Source of the DNA: Curtobacterium sp. VKM Ac-2922
GTDB lineage: Bacteria; Actinomycetota; Actinomycetes; Actinomycetales; Microbacteriaceae
Assembly: GCF_022815645.1 (NCBI RefSeq)
Contig: NZ_JALGRO010000003.1
Span: forward strand, 124,001-188,000
Reading direction: 5' to 3'
DNA length: 64,000 nucleotides
The stretch's first letter is position 1. Every line of letters starts with the position of its first letter. A program made the position numbers and the translations under genes. Positions 54,467 through 64,000 of the stretch are shown one piece after another. The notes below the pieces were generated by a model, which worked only from the letters and a program-made list of their open reading frames with translations, searched no databases and was not told where the DNA came from.

Positions 54467-54795
54467 CCGCCGCCGTCCGCAGCGCAGGCAGCACCCCGCA
54501 GGACCACGGGGAGCGGGCCACCGGGTCGGCGTTCGACCGTGACGCACACCAGGTGGCCGTGGCGGGACACCGCACTGGACGCGTCGGCGCCGAGGGCGGC
54601 CAACGCTGCCTGTCCGGTCTCGGCGTCGCCGCGACCGAGCGCGCGCGACGCAGTTGCCGCGGCGAGCTGCAGCCGGCCCTGGGTGTCGACGAGCAGGACG
54701 CCCGCGATCGCCAGCGTCACGACGATCGCGATGACGGGCAGCGCGACGGCGAACTCGACCGTGACGGCCCCCCGGTCACAGCGAGAGCGCACCAC
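54463..54795 (-). CDS. TadE-family pilus assembly protein
   Basis: 110-aa TadE-like protein with the motif CDRGAVTVEFAVALPVIAIV and one membrane helix near the N-terminus. It overlaps the preceding pilin-like gene by about 20 nt; GTG at 54795 or 54792. Likely minor pseudopilin. Confidence 0.85.
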   Translation of the reverse strand: MVRSRCDRGAVTVEFAVALPVIAIVVTLAIAGVLLVDTQGRLQLAAATASRALGRGDAETGQAALAALGADASSAVSRHGHLVCVTVERRPGGPLPVVLRGAACAADGGG

Positions 54796-55063
54796 GCACC
54801 AGGTCGGTGAGGATCGACTGCACCTCGCCGGATCGCATCACGGCGACGAGGACCCCGGCGAACGCGACGGCCGCCAGGATCACGACCGCGTACTCGGCCG
54901 TGGCGGATCCCCGGTCCCCCTGCAGGCGGATCCGCACGGACCGGTCGCCGAGGACCCGCGGCGAGCGCAGGAGATCACGGTGGCGCAGCGCGCGGTGCGC
55001 GCGCGAACGCGCACGGCACGGGAGAACACGGTGTGGGCGGTCAGGGTGTGTGAGCGGTGTCAT
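54776..55063 (-). CDS. Flp pilin-like protein, DUF4244 type
   Basis: 95-aa protein. A basic N-terminus of about 50 residues leads to DRGSATAEYAVVILAAVAFAGVLVA, the Flp-type cleavage and membrane region with the GSATAEY processing motif, and a short C-terminus. Probably the major pilin subunit. ATG at 55063 with AGAAGGGAC upstream. Confidence 0.85.
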   Translation of the reverse strand: MTPLTHPDRPHRVLPCRARSRAHRALRHRDLLRSPRVLGDRSVRIRLQGDRGSATAEYAVVILAAVAFAGVLVAVMRSGEVQSILTDLVRGALSL

Positions 55064-55144
55064 GGGGTGTCCCTTCTCGGTGGTGGTCCCAGCCTGGCGA
55101 CGTCGACACATGCCAGGGGCTCGCCGGACGACGCTGTGGAGACG

Positions 55145-56086
55145 TCACCCCAGGCCCGCGACGGTGGAGGAGAGGAGCGCGACGACGACGGGCACGACGC
55201 CGACCAGGACGAACGCGGGCAGGACGCACACCCCGAGCGGGACGACGAGTCGCACACCCAGCCGTTCCGCCGCCGCGAGGGATGCCGCGGCGACGTCGTC
55301 GCGCAGGTCCTCGGCAGCCGACCGGAGCAGGGCCGCCGCAGGGACACCGGCCCGACGCGCGAGCGACAGGGTCTCGGCGAGCCGGTCCTGTGCGTCCGCG
55401 TCGACCGGGCGGGAGCCGGCTGCCTGGTGCACGACGTCGCCGGCCCCGGACCACGAGCCTCCGCCGGACAGCGCGACCGCCCAGGCGTCGAGCAGCACAC
55501 CGGGGATCCGGCCGTCGGGCTCGACGGACCGGACCAACCGTCGGGACCACTCGCGCCCGACGCCGACGAGACCCCCGGCAGCGGCGAGGGAGAGCCATCC
55601 GAACGGCGAGCCGAGCAGCACCCCGAGGGTGTCGACACCCCACAGGGACGCGAGCACCACCCCGAGCACGGGGAGCGCCAGGACGACGTTCGCGCTGGTG
55701 CGGGGTCCGGCGAGCGCGACGTGGACGGCCCGGTCTGCCGCAGCCGTCCGGCGGAGCGCCGCAGCCAGGGCGCGGAGGGTCGGAGCGACCGGCGCGCCGG
55801 TCCGTGCCGCGACCGCCAGCACCATCCGGACGTCCGCCTCCGCCGACACCGAGCGTGCACGACCACCACCACGACCACGACCGAAACCACGAAGTCGAGC
55901 ACCCGCGCCAGCGCCAGCACCCGCACCCGCGCCGTCGCCGTCCCCCGCGGCATCGCCCCCCACGAGCTCCCAGGCCCGCGTCGGCGCCGCGCCAGCCGCC
56001 ACCAGCGTGGCCACGCGGTCCAGCACCCGCGCACTCGCCAGCGGACCCGCGCCAGCGACACCGCTCGCCCCCGGCGGGACGGTCAT
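55145..56086 (-). CDS. Tad pilus inner membrane protein (TadB/TadC-like, T2SSF domain)
   Basis: 313-aa membrane protein with the T2SSF fold: helical cytoplasmic regions separated by hydrophobic segments (NVVLALPVLGVVLASLWG; VVPLGVCVLPAFVLVGVVPV). A Gly-Ala-Arg low-complexity stretch (about residues 55-85) interrupts the first helical region. Only one T2SSF protein is present where most loci have two. ATG overlaps the ATPase stop (ATGA, 56083-56086). Confidence 0.85.
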   Translation of the reverse strand: MTVPPGASGVAGAGPLASARVLDRVATLVAAGAAPTRAWELVGGDAAGDGDGAGAGAGAGAGARLRGFGRGRGGGRARSVSAEADVRMVLAVAARTGAPVAPTLRALAAALRRTAAADRAVHVALAGPRTSANVVLALPVLGVVLASLWGVDTLGVLLGSPFGWLSLAAAGGLVGVGREWSRRLVRSVEPDGRIPGVLLDAWAVALSGGGSWSGAGDVVHQAAGSRPVDADAQDRLAETLSLARRAGVPAAALLRSAAEDLRDDVAAASLAAAERLGVRLVVPLGVCVLPAFVLVGVVPVVVALLSSTVAGLG

Positions 56087-57108
56087 CCCCGGCGCGACGA
56101 CGTCCCCACTCCCCCGGTCACCCGCTCGACGACGAGCCGTCCGTGCGGGTCGAGACGGAACCGGCCCGCGGCCCCGAGCCGGCGCATCCCGCGGCGGCGC
56201 TCGACGTGCAGCACGAGGTGGAAGGCACTGACCGCCTGCCGAGCCAGTGCTGTCGGGTCGAGTCCCGCCAGTGCCCCGAGCGCTTCGAGCCGTGCCGGGA
56301 CGTCGTCGAGACCGTTGGCGTGCACGGTGCCCGCGCCGCCGTCGTGGCCGGTGTTCAACGCCGACATGAGCTCGCGGACCTCGGCGCCACGGCACTCCCC
56401 GACGACCAGCCGGTCGGGGCGCATGCGCAGTGCTTCCCGCACGAGACGGTCGAGCCCGAGCGCGCCGGCCCCCTCGGCGTTGGCCTGCCGGGCCTCGAGT
56501 CCGACGACGTGCGGGTGGTCGATCCGGAGCTCGGCGACGTCCTCGACGGTCACGATGCGTTCGGTGTGGGGCACCCGCGCGAGCATCGCGCCGAGCAGGG
56601 TGGTCTTGCCGCTGCCGGTGGCGCCGGACACCAGCACGTTCCGTCGCAGCCGGACGGCGTCTTCGACGACCCGTCGTGGGACGCGACAGAAGGTGTCGGA
56701 GCCTTCCAGGTCGTCGAGCGTCGGACGTCGCCCGGCGGGGAGCCGGATGGAGATCGCCGTGCCCCGGACCGCGACCGGAGCGAGCACGACGTGGACCCGG
56801 ATGCCGTCCCCGTGCCGGACGTCGGCCACGGGGGTCGTCTCGTCGACGTGTCGACCGCCCGCGGCCACCAGGCTCGTCGCGAGCTCGCGCGTGCGGCGCT
56901 CGCGCAGGCGGATGCCGGTCTGGACGAGCCCCGAGCCCCGGTCGACCCACACGCCGGTATCGCCCTGCACCAGGACGTCGGAGACCGCATCGTCGAGGAC
57001 GAGCGGCGCGAGCTCCTCGAACACCAGGGGGTCCGGGCCGTGGCGCAGGCGGACAGGGGTGTGCTGACCGGGGAGGAACGGTGCGGACTCGGCGCGGTGA
57101 CGGTGCAT
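56083..57108 (-). CDS. tadA: Tad pilus assembly ATPase (TadA/CpaF)
   Basis: 341-aa type II/IV secretion ATPase. Walker A SGATGSGKTTLL, Walker B LVVGECRGAEVRELMSAL, the Asp box TVEDVAELRI and the His box NTGHDGGAGTVHAN are visible. It powers pilus assembly at the membrane. ATG at 57108, with TAGCGT six bases upstream (57115-57120), so leaderless. The TadZ/Ssd protein that normally precedes it is missing. Confidence 0.92.
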   Translation of the reverse strand: MHRHRAESAPFLPGQHTPVRLRHGPDPLVFEELAPLVLDDAVSDVLVQGDTGVWVDRGSGLVQTGIRLRERRTRELATSLVAAGGRHVDETTPVADVRHGDGIRVHVVLAPVAVRGTAISIRLPAGRRPTLDDLEGSDTFCRVPRRVVEDAVRLRRNVLVSGATGSGKTTLLGAMLARVPHTERIVTVEDVAELRIDHPHVVGLEARQANAEGAGALGLDRLVREALRMRPDRLVVGECRGAEVRELMSALNTGHDGGAGTVHANGLDDVPARLEALGALAGLDPTALARQAVSAFHLVLHVERRRGMRRLGAAGRFRLDPHGRLVVERVTGGVGTSSRRG

Positions 57109-57114
57109 CCCGGC

Positions 57115-57120
57115 ACGCTA
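57115..57120 (-). promoter_or_regulatory. -10 box of the tad operon
   Basis: Minus-strand TAGCGT six bases before the ATG at 57108. Confidence 0.45.
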
Positions 57121-57429
57121 GGTCTGCTCGACCAGCAGCCGGGACGCCGTGGATGCACCTGTGGAGGACAGAGCATGTCCCCAAGCAGTGGGACGATTTG
57201 TACCCCGTTGATTCGACGCGTACCCCGCCGAGTGCCGCACTCCGCGGACAGCCCGTTCCACGCCGACCGCGACGCCCGGGCGCGCTTCAGCGATGTCAAA
57301 CCGGGTGGATGTTGTATCGCAACTGCATGCATCAGCATGGACCGGTCTGTCCACGGTTCCGCGCAACCATGCCGATCGACGCCGACGCGGCCCGTCCTGA
57401 TCTCAACGACACGTGTCGTCGGAGTGCAG
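57121..57429. other. Gene-free stretch between the tad operon and the 6C RNA
   Basis: I see no convincing gene. It contains a 14-bp perfect palindrome ACGACACGTGTCGT (57406-57419), a repeat of TACCCC (57211-57236 region) and small stems such as GTTG-TATCG-CAAC (near 57316). The place is where actinobacterial tad loci often carry ssd, but no such coding sequence is present. Confidence 0.5.
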
Positions 57430-57530
57430 GAAAAAGAAGAGGCGGCACCGGTTGGGGGGAACAGGTGCCGCCAGGACAACGGAGGATTGGGGGGAATCCG
57501 ATCCGATGCCGCCGGAAACGAGTCCGGCAG
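57430..57530 (-). ncRNA. 6C small RNA
   Basis: On the minus strand a -10 TACACT (57536-57541) is followed by a transcript of about 100 nt. It has a first hairpin GGATT-CCCCCC-AATCC (57484-57499), and a second, stem GGCGGCACC/GGTGCCGCC (57441-57472) whose inner GTT/AAC again leaves a CCCCCC loop, ending in TCTTCTTTTT (57431-57440). Two stem-loops each displaying six cytosines are the defining feature of the actinobacterial 6C RNA class. Its place beside the tad locus, with acs nearby, agrees with my recollection of its position in mycobacteria. The C-loops are thought to pair with G-rich ribosome binding sites. Confidence 0.88.
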
Positions 57531-57651
57531 GAACGAGTGTACCCCACGAGACGGCATCCCGGGCAATCCCGACGCGCCGGTGTGCGTCGAGCGGCTGGTC
57601 GGGTGCACACACCCGCGGGCGTCCGGGGATCGGAGCGGCCGAGGCCCGGAG

Positions 57652-57657
57652 TATTCT
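57652..57657 (+). promoter_or_regulatory. -10 box for acs
   Basis: TATTCT about 60 nt before the acs ATG; a -35 is not clear. Confidence 0.4.
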
Positions 57658-57718
57658 CCGAGGGCGCGCTCCAGCGGCACGCGATGCACCACGGACGCAA
57701 CGACGCGAAAGGACATCG

Positions 57719-59689
<1,971 letters not shown>

Positions 59690-59700
59690 TCGTGCGGACG

Positions 59701-59744
59701 CGAGTGGGGCCTCCTGTCCGGATCCGGACGGGAGGCCCCACTTG
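59701..59744. terminator. Hairpin between acs and the RidA gene
   Basis: Arms 59701-59722 and 59723-59744 form a long near-perfect stem with the centre CCGGATCCGG, between convergent genes. The core GACGGGAGGCCC recurs in the hairpins near 26830 and 33270. Confidence 0.85.
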
Positions 59745-59768
59745 CGTGTGCAGCGTCGGTCACCGCCG

Positions 59769-60230
59769 TCAGGCGGTGAGCTCCACCACCAGCTCGACCT
59801 CGACCGGCGCGTCCAGCGGCAGCACTGCGACACCCACCGCACTCCGCGCGTGGACCCCCGCGTCACCGAAGACGTCCCCGACGAGCGAGGACGCACCGTT
59901 CGCGACGCCGGGCTGGCCGGTGAACGCCGGGTCCGAGGCGACGAACACGGTGACCTTCACGACGCGGGCGACACGGTCGAGCGAGCCGGCGACCGACTGC
60001 ACGGCGGCCAGCGCGTTGAGCGCCGCCTGTCGCGCCTGGGCGGTGGCGGTCTCGGCGTCCACCGAGGCACCGACCTTGCCGGTCACCGGCAGCGCGCCGT
60101 CGACGAACGGCAGCTGGCCGGCCGTGTAGACGTACTGTCCGGTCACGACGGCCGGCACGTAGGCGGCGACGGGGGCCGCGACGGCCGGGATCTCGAGCCC
60201 GAGCTCCTGCAGGCGTGCCGCGATGCTCAC
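59769..60230 (-). CDS. RidA/YjgF-family enamine/imine deaminase
   Basis: 153-aa protein of the YjgF/YER057c/UK114 family. GQYVYTAGQLPFVDG and the C-terminal HARSAVGVAVLPLDAPVEVEL (with the catalytic-type arginine in HARS) are family features. Likely hydrolyses reactive enamines or imines. GTG start overlaps the stop of the DUF4177 gene (GTGA). Confidence 0.9.
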   Translation of the reverse strand: MSIAARLQELGLEIPAVAAPVAAYVPAVVTGQYVYTAGQLPFVDGALPVTGKVGASVDAETATAQARQAALNALAAVQSVAGSLDRVARVVKVTVFVASDPAFTGQPGVANGASSLVGDVFGDAGVHARSAVGVAVLPLDAPVEVELVVELTA

Positions 60231-60385
60231 GCGTCGGCCTTCGGGCGCTTCAGGTAGGCGACGAGTCCACCCTCGGGTCCGGTGACGACCTGGACCAGCT
60301 CCCAGCCCTCGTCCCCGTGGGCGTTGAGGATGGCGGCGGTGTTGTGGATCATCAGCGGTGTGGTGAAGTACTCCCAGCGAGTCAT
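60227..60385 (-). CDS. DUF4177 small protein
   Basis: 52-aa protein MTRWEYFTTPLMIHN... with the DUF4177 pattern WEY..., DEGWELVQVV and a C-terminal YLKRP. ATG at 60385 chosen over 60412 because CAAGGAA lies upstream. It is co-transcribed with ridA and divergent from a penicillin-binding protein. Function unknown. Confidence 0.8.
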   Translation of the reverse strand: MTRWEYFTTPLMIHNTAAILNAHGDEGWELVQVVTGPEGGLVAYLKRPKADA

Positions 60386-60422
60386 GCGGTTCCTTGCCAG
60401 CCTTTCAGTCATGGGTGTCGTT

Positions 60423-60428
60423 TAGGCT
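60423..60428 (+). promoter_or_regulatory. -10 box for leaderless penicillin-binding protein gene
   Basis: TAGGCT, then seven bases, then ATG at 60436. Confidence 0.55.
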
Positions 60429-60435
60429 GCATCAT

Positions 60436-62997
60436 ATGTCTGCCCAGAAGACGTCTGCCTCGCGGACCAAACCAGTCTCTGCAGTCGGCGCCTTCGTCGG
60501 TTTCGTCGGTTTCAGCGTGCTGGCCGGCCTGCTGGTCACCATCGGTGTGACCCCGGCGATCGCGGTGGCCGGGGTCACCACGACCTCGACGATCGGCGTG
60601 TTCGAGTCGCTGCCGGAGTACATCGAGATCGGTGACCTCCCGCAGCGCAACGAGGTCCTGGCGTACCAGGGCGGACAGTCGGTCCACCTGGCGACGGTCT
60701 ACGACCAGAACCGGCAGGAACTCAAGTTCGACCAGATCAGCGACCAGCTGAAGAACGCCGCGATCGACGGCGAGGACAAGCGCTTCTACGACCACGGCGG
60801 CGTCGACATGACGTCACTGGTGCGCGCCGGTGTCGGTTCGCTCGCCGGTGGGCTCGGCGAGTCCGGCGGTGGTTCGACGCTGACCATGCAGCTGGTCCGC
60901 AACATCAAGATGCAGCAGGCCCTCGAGCTCCCCACACAAGAAGAGCGCACGAAGGCCTACAACGACGCGGTCGAGCAGACCATCCCCCGCAAGCTCGAGG
61001 AGATGAAGCTCGCGATCGGCCTGGCGAAGAAGTACTCGCACCAGACGATCCTGACCGGGTACCTCAACATCGCCTACTTCGGCGACCAGACCTACGGCGT
61101 GCAGGCCGCTGCGCAGCACTACTTCAACAAGAACGCCACGGACCTGACCCCGCAAGAGGCAGCCTCGATCCTGGCCATCGTGCAGTCGCCCAACACGCGC
61201 AACCTGTCCGACCCGAAGTACTACGACGCCAACGTCGCCCGCCGCGACGTCATCCTCAAGTCGATGTACGCGCAGAAGCACCTGACGAAGGAGCAGTACG
61301 ACGCGGCCATCGCCTCGAAGCCGGCCGACTACGTGCACCTGACGGCCCCGAACCAGGGTTGCCAGTCTGCCGCCGGCAACGGGTCCCAGTTCTTCTGCGA
61401 CTACGCGATCAAGGTCGTCAAGCAGATGTCCCAGCTCGGTGGCACCCAGAAGGAGCGCGATGCAGCGTGGCGGAACGGTGGCTACACCATCCAGACCACG
61501 CTCAACCTCGACCTGAACAGCCAGCAGAAGGACCTGCTCAACACCTACGACCCGAACACCGAGGCCCGGTTCCAGCTGGGCGCCACGTTCAACTCGGTCG
61601 AGGCCGCGACGGGGCGCATCCTGACGATGGCGCAGAACAAGGACTACGACCAGTCGATCCAGTCACCGTCCACCGCGACGTCACTGAACTTCAGCGCGGA
61701 CAAGGAGTACGGCGGCTCGTCCGGGTTCCAGACCGGGTCCACGTACAAGCTCTTCACGTTGCTCGACTGGCTCAAGGACGGACACGGCCTGAACGAGACC
61801 GTGAACGGCACGCCGCACATCATCAACCGGTGGACCCACTGCGGTTCGCCTGATTACACCGCCTACGGCCCGAAGAACGACTCCGCGGGCGAGAACGGCA
61901 ACTTCACCGTGGCCCGCGCGACCGCGCTCTCGGTGAACGCGGCCTTCGCGTCCATGGCCGCCAAGCTCGACCTGTGCGACATCAAGCAGACCGCGCAGGA
62001 CCTCGGCGTGCACTCGGCGGACGAGAAGACCGAACTCAACTCGTACCCGTCGTCGATTCTCGGCACCAACACGATCGCCCCGATGACGATGGCCTCGGCC
62101 TACGCGACGATCGCCAACAACGGCACCTACTGCAAGCCCATCGCGATCGACAACGTCACGAACGCCGAGGGAAAGAGCCTGGGCGGACAGCCCAAGGAGT
62201 GCAAGCAGGTCCTCGACCCGAGCGTGGCGGCCACCGCGGCGTACGCGCTGCAAGGCACGATCAAGTACGGCACCGCGGTCGGAGCACAGACGGCTGACGG
62301 AACCCCGATGTTCGCCAAGACCGGCACCACCGACGACGCCGACCAGATCTGGCTCGTGGGCGGCAGCTCGAAGGTCGCAACGGCCTACTGGCAGGGCAAC
62401 TGGGACGGCGGCAAGACCAACCTGCGGCACTACTACAGCGGTGCCGGCGGGTCGTACGCCAGCGCCCGTGCCAGCGTGTGGCGTCAGGCCATGACCCCCA
62501 TCAACCAGTACTTCCCGGGCGAGGCCTTCCCCACGCCGTCGCAGTCCGCCATCCGCGGCAACAGCATCGCGGTGCCGGACCTGGCGGGCAAGACCACCGA
62601 CGAGGCCCGCTCCTTGATCGCGAACGCCGGGTTCACGTACGTCGACGGCGGCACGCAGCCCGGCGGCGGGACGGCGGGCACGGTCTCGTCCACCTCGCCC
62701 GGTTCCGGGTCGCTGCTGTCGAAGGGTTCGACGGTCACCGTGTACACGACCGACGGCTCACAGGCCACGGTGCCCGAGGTGACCGGCAAGTCCGTCGGCG
62801 ACGCCCGCTCGGCCATCAACGGAGCCGGCTTCGGCAACGTCGCCGTCGCCGGGGACTTCGAGAACGGCGACGGCAAGAACCAGTGCACGGTCGCCAGCAT
62901 CGACCCGGCAGCTGGCACCGCCACCTCGAAGGACACCGCCGTCACCGTGAAGCTCTACGGGGACAAGGACGGCAAGGCGCCGAAGGGCTGCAAGTGA
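60436..62997 (+). CDS. Class A penicillin-binding protein with PASTA domains
   Basis: 853-aa bifunctional peptidoglycan synthase. One N-terminal membrane helix; GT51 glycosyltransferase with the catalytic EDKRFYDHGGVD and GGSTLTMQLVRN; transpeptidase with STYK, LSVNAAF and AKTGTTDDADQIW; then two C-terminal PASTA-like repeats (VPDLAGKTTDEARSLI and VPEVTGKSVGDARSAI). It polymerises glycan and cross-links peptides outside the membrane. Similar to actinobacterial PonA proteins. The leaderless ATG at 60436 is strongly indicated. Confidence 0.94.
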   Translation: MSAQKTSASRTKPVSAVGAFVGFVGFSVLAGLLVTIGVTPAIAVAGVTTTSTIGVFESLPEYIEIGDLPQRNEVLAYQGGQSVHLATVYDQNRQELKFDQISDQLKNAAIDGEDKRFYDHGGVDMTSLVRAGVGSLAGGLGESGGGSTLTMQLVRNIKMQQALELPTQEERTKAYNDAVEQTIPRKLEEMKLAIGLAKKYSHQTILTGYLNIAYFGDQTYGVQAAAQHYFNKNATDLTPQEAASILAIVQSPNTRNLSDPKYYDANVARRDVILKSMYAQKHLTKEQYDAAIASKPADYVHLTAPNQGCQSAAGNGSQFFCDYAIKVVKQMSQLGGTQKERDAAWRNGGYTIQTTLNLDLNSQQKDLLNTYDPNTEARFQLGATFNSVEAATGRILTMAQNKDYDQSIQSPSTATSLNFSADKEYGGSSGFQTGSTYKLFTLLDWLKDGHGLNETVNGTPHIINRWTHCGSPDYTAYGPKNDSAGENGNFTVARATALSVNAAFASMAAKLDLCDIKQTAQDLGVHSADEKTELNSYPSSILGTNTIAPMTMASAYATIANNGTYCKPIAIDNVTNAEGKSLGGQPKECKQVLDPSVAATAAYALQGTIKYGTAVGAQTADGTPMFAKTGTTDDADQIWLVGGSSKVATAYWQGNWDGGKTNLRHYYSGAGGSYASARASVWRQAMTPINQYFPGEAFPTPSQSAIRGNSIAVPDLAGKTTDEARSLIANAGFTYVDGGTQPGGGTAGTVSSTSPGSGSLLSKGSTVTVYTTDGSQATVPEVTGKSVGDARSAINGAGFGNVAVAGDFENGDGKNQCTVASIDPAAGTATSKDTAVTVKLYGDKDGKAPKGCK

Positions 62998-63950
62998 CGC
63001 GCACCAGTCGAGCGGCACTCGGGGTCCTGGCCGCGGGTGCCGCCGCCGGTGCTGCTGCCGCCGCGTGGGGAACGCTCGTCGAGCGGCGACGGTTCGGCAT
63101 CCGGTGGGAGACCGTCCCGGTCCTGCCGCCGGGGTCGCGTGACGTCACGGTCCTGCACCTGTCCGACATCCACATGGCGCCGTGGCAGTCCGACAAGCAG
63201 CAGTGGCTGCGCGATCTGAGCCTGGTCGAACCGGACTTCATCGTGAACACCGGCGACAACCTGGGCCACGAGACCGCCAACGCCGCGATCGAGTACGCGC
63301 TCGAACCGTTCCGGGGCGTCCCCGGCGCGTTCGTGTACGGCTCGAACGACTTCTACGGCCCGTCGCCCCGCAACCCGCTGCGCTACTTCAGCGGCCCGAG
63401 CGCCGTGCACCAGAAGGCGCAGGTCGATCTCGACGTGGAGCGCCAGACGGCGTTCTTCGAGTCGCTCGGGTGGCTCGACCTCAACGACCACGCCCGGGCG
63501 ATCGAGGTCCGGGGGTCGCGCTTCGAGCTCTTCGGCACCTCGGACGCGCACCGCGACTGGGACCGTCTCGACCTGCTGCCCACCAACGTCGACGAGATGC
63601 GCGGCGAGGTCCCCTGGTCCGAGGACGAGGACGGCCCCGCACCGGTGTCGATCGGCGTCACGCACGCGCCCTACCGGCGGGTCCTCGACGCCTTCGTCAC
63701 CCAGGGCGCGGACATCGTCTTCGCGGGACACACCCACGGCGGCCAGGTCCAGGTGCCCGGCGTCGGCGCACTCGTGACCAACTGCGACCTGCCGCGCGAG
63801 TACGTCAGCGGTTTGCACCGGTGGCAGAACAAGACGCACTGGTCGTGGCTCGAGGTGTCGGCCGGGCTCGGCACGTCGATCTACGCCCCCGTGCGGTTCT
63901 CCTGCCGCCCGGAAGCCGTCGTCGTCACCCTGACGGCCCGCACGGTCTGA
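62994..63950 (+). CDS. Metallophosphoesterase
   Basis: 318-aa calcineurin-like phosphoesterase. One N-terminal hydrophobic segment rich in Ala, then HLSDIHMAPW, NTGDNLGH, a GNHE-like YGSNDFYGP and FAGHTHGGQV give the di-metal site. Resembles YkuE/YaeI-like membrane-associated phosphoesterases. GTG start overlaps the PBP stop (GTGA, 62994-62997). Role in cell envelope lipid turnover is inferred from the neighbour only. Confidence 0.9.
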   Translation: MTRTSRAALGVLAAGAAAGAAAAAWGTLVERRRFGIRWETVPVLPPGSRDVTVLHLSDIHMAPWQSDKQQWLRDLSLVEPDFIVNTGDNLGHETANAAIEYALEPFRGVPGAFVYGSNDFYGPSPRNPLRYFSGPSAVHQKAQVDLDVERQTAFFESLGWLDLNDHARAIEVRGSRFELFGTSDAHRDWDRLDLLPTNVDEMRGEVPWSEDEDGPAPVSIGVTHAPYRRVLDAFVTQGADIVFAGHTHGGQVQVPGVGALVTNCDLPREYVSGLHRWQNKTHWSWLEVSAGLGTSIYAPVRFSCRPEAVVVTLTARTV

Positions 63951-63989
63951 CCGGCCGGGCGGTGGTCGAGAACACCCTCGATCATCCGC

Positions 63990-63995
63990 TAGACT
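63990..63995 (+). promoter_or_regulatory. -10 box near the right window edge
   Basis: TAGACT after the metallophosphoesterase gene, probably driving a gene or RNA beyond the window. Confidence 0.35.
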
Positions 63996-64000
63996 GCTTC

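Noticed and set aside
57118..57366. 82-codon minus-strand frame upstream of tadA
   Set aside because: No ribosome binding site, no recognisable domain, and it is not an Ssd/TadZ remnant as far as I can see.

Overview
This is a high-GC actinobacterial chromosome segment, most likely from Microbacteriaceae and Curtobacterium-like. That placement is inferred from gene content, codon bias, frequent GTG starts, four-base GTGA/ATGA gene overlaps, and many start codons lying 6-8 nt after a TAnnnT -10 box (leaderless pattern). I see no rRNA, transposase, integrase or CRISPR array, so this looks like a core region with a few accessory islands.

Layout. 1-278 holds the N-terminal part of a gene resembling AbiEi-type antitoxins, cut by the window edge. 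530-12174 is a nucleoside uptake and salvage cluster on the minus strand: BMP-type binding lipoprotein, double-domain ATPase, two permeases, cytidine deaminase, thymidine phosphorylase, adenosine deaminase, orphan PTS IIA and IIB proteins, purine nucleoside phosphorylase and a phosphopentomutase-type mutase. 12417-16469 is an accessory operon: a large DUF1023-type alpha/beta hydrolase with a helical N-terminus, followed by four tandem paralogous lipoproteins. 16532-19030 is manC divergent from a GT4 glycosyltransferase. 19106-22668 is sdhCDAB, followed by a small protein with a TNT (NADase toxin-like) C-terminal domain. 23409-26779 has two DUF805 membrane proteins, a quinone-reductase-like MDR enzyme and a diacylglycerol-kinase-like lipid kinase. 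26865-33230 is the mannitol PTS and general PTS block (mtlD, mtlF, mtlA, ptsI, a DeoR regulator and ptsH).

33360-41442 carries xthA, trpS, a GNAT acetyltransferase, ribD-ribA, an MHS-type transporter, and a small HTH protein coupled to an ABC exporter behind two operator-like inverted repeats. 41485-48473 carries pncA, dacB, a Gfo/Idh oxidoreductase, an alpha-glucosidase and a two-gene ABC exporter. A tRNA-Thr follows, then a TetR regulator and the holB-tmk-topA replication block. 54101-57108 is a small tad pilus locus. Upstream of it on the same strand is a 6C small RNA (two hairpins with CCCCCC loops and a U-tract terminator), then acs, RidA, a DUF4177 protein, a class A penicillin-binding protein and a metallophosphoesterase.

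How the parts fit together: nucleosides imported by the ABC system are deaminated (cdd, add), phosphorolysed (deoA, punA) and the pentose-1-phosphate isomerised by the mutase. Mannitol is imported and phosphorylated by MtlA/MtlF using EI and HPr encoded next door, then oxidised by MtlD. The most interesting loci are the hydrolase/lipoprotein array, the TNT protein, the 6C RNA and the HTH/ABC exporter switch.
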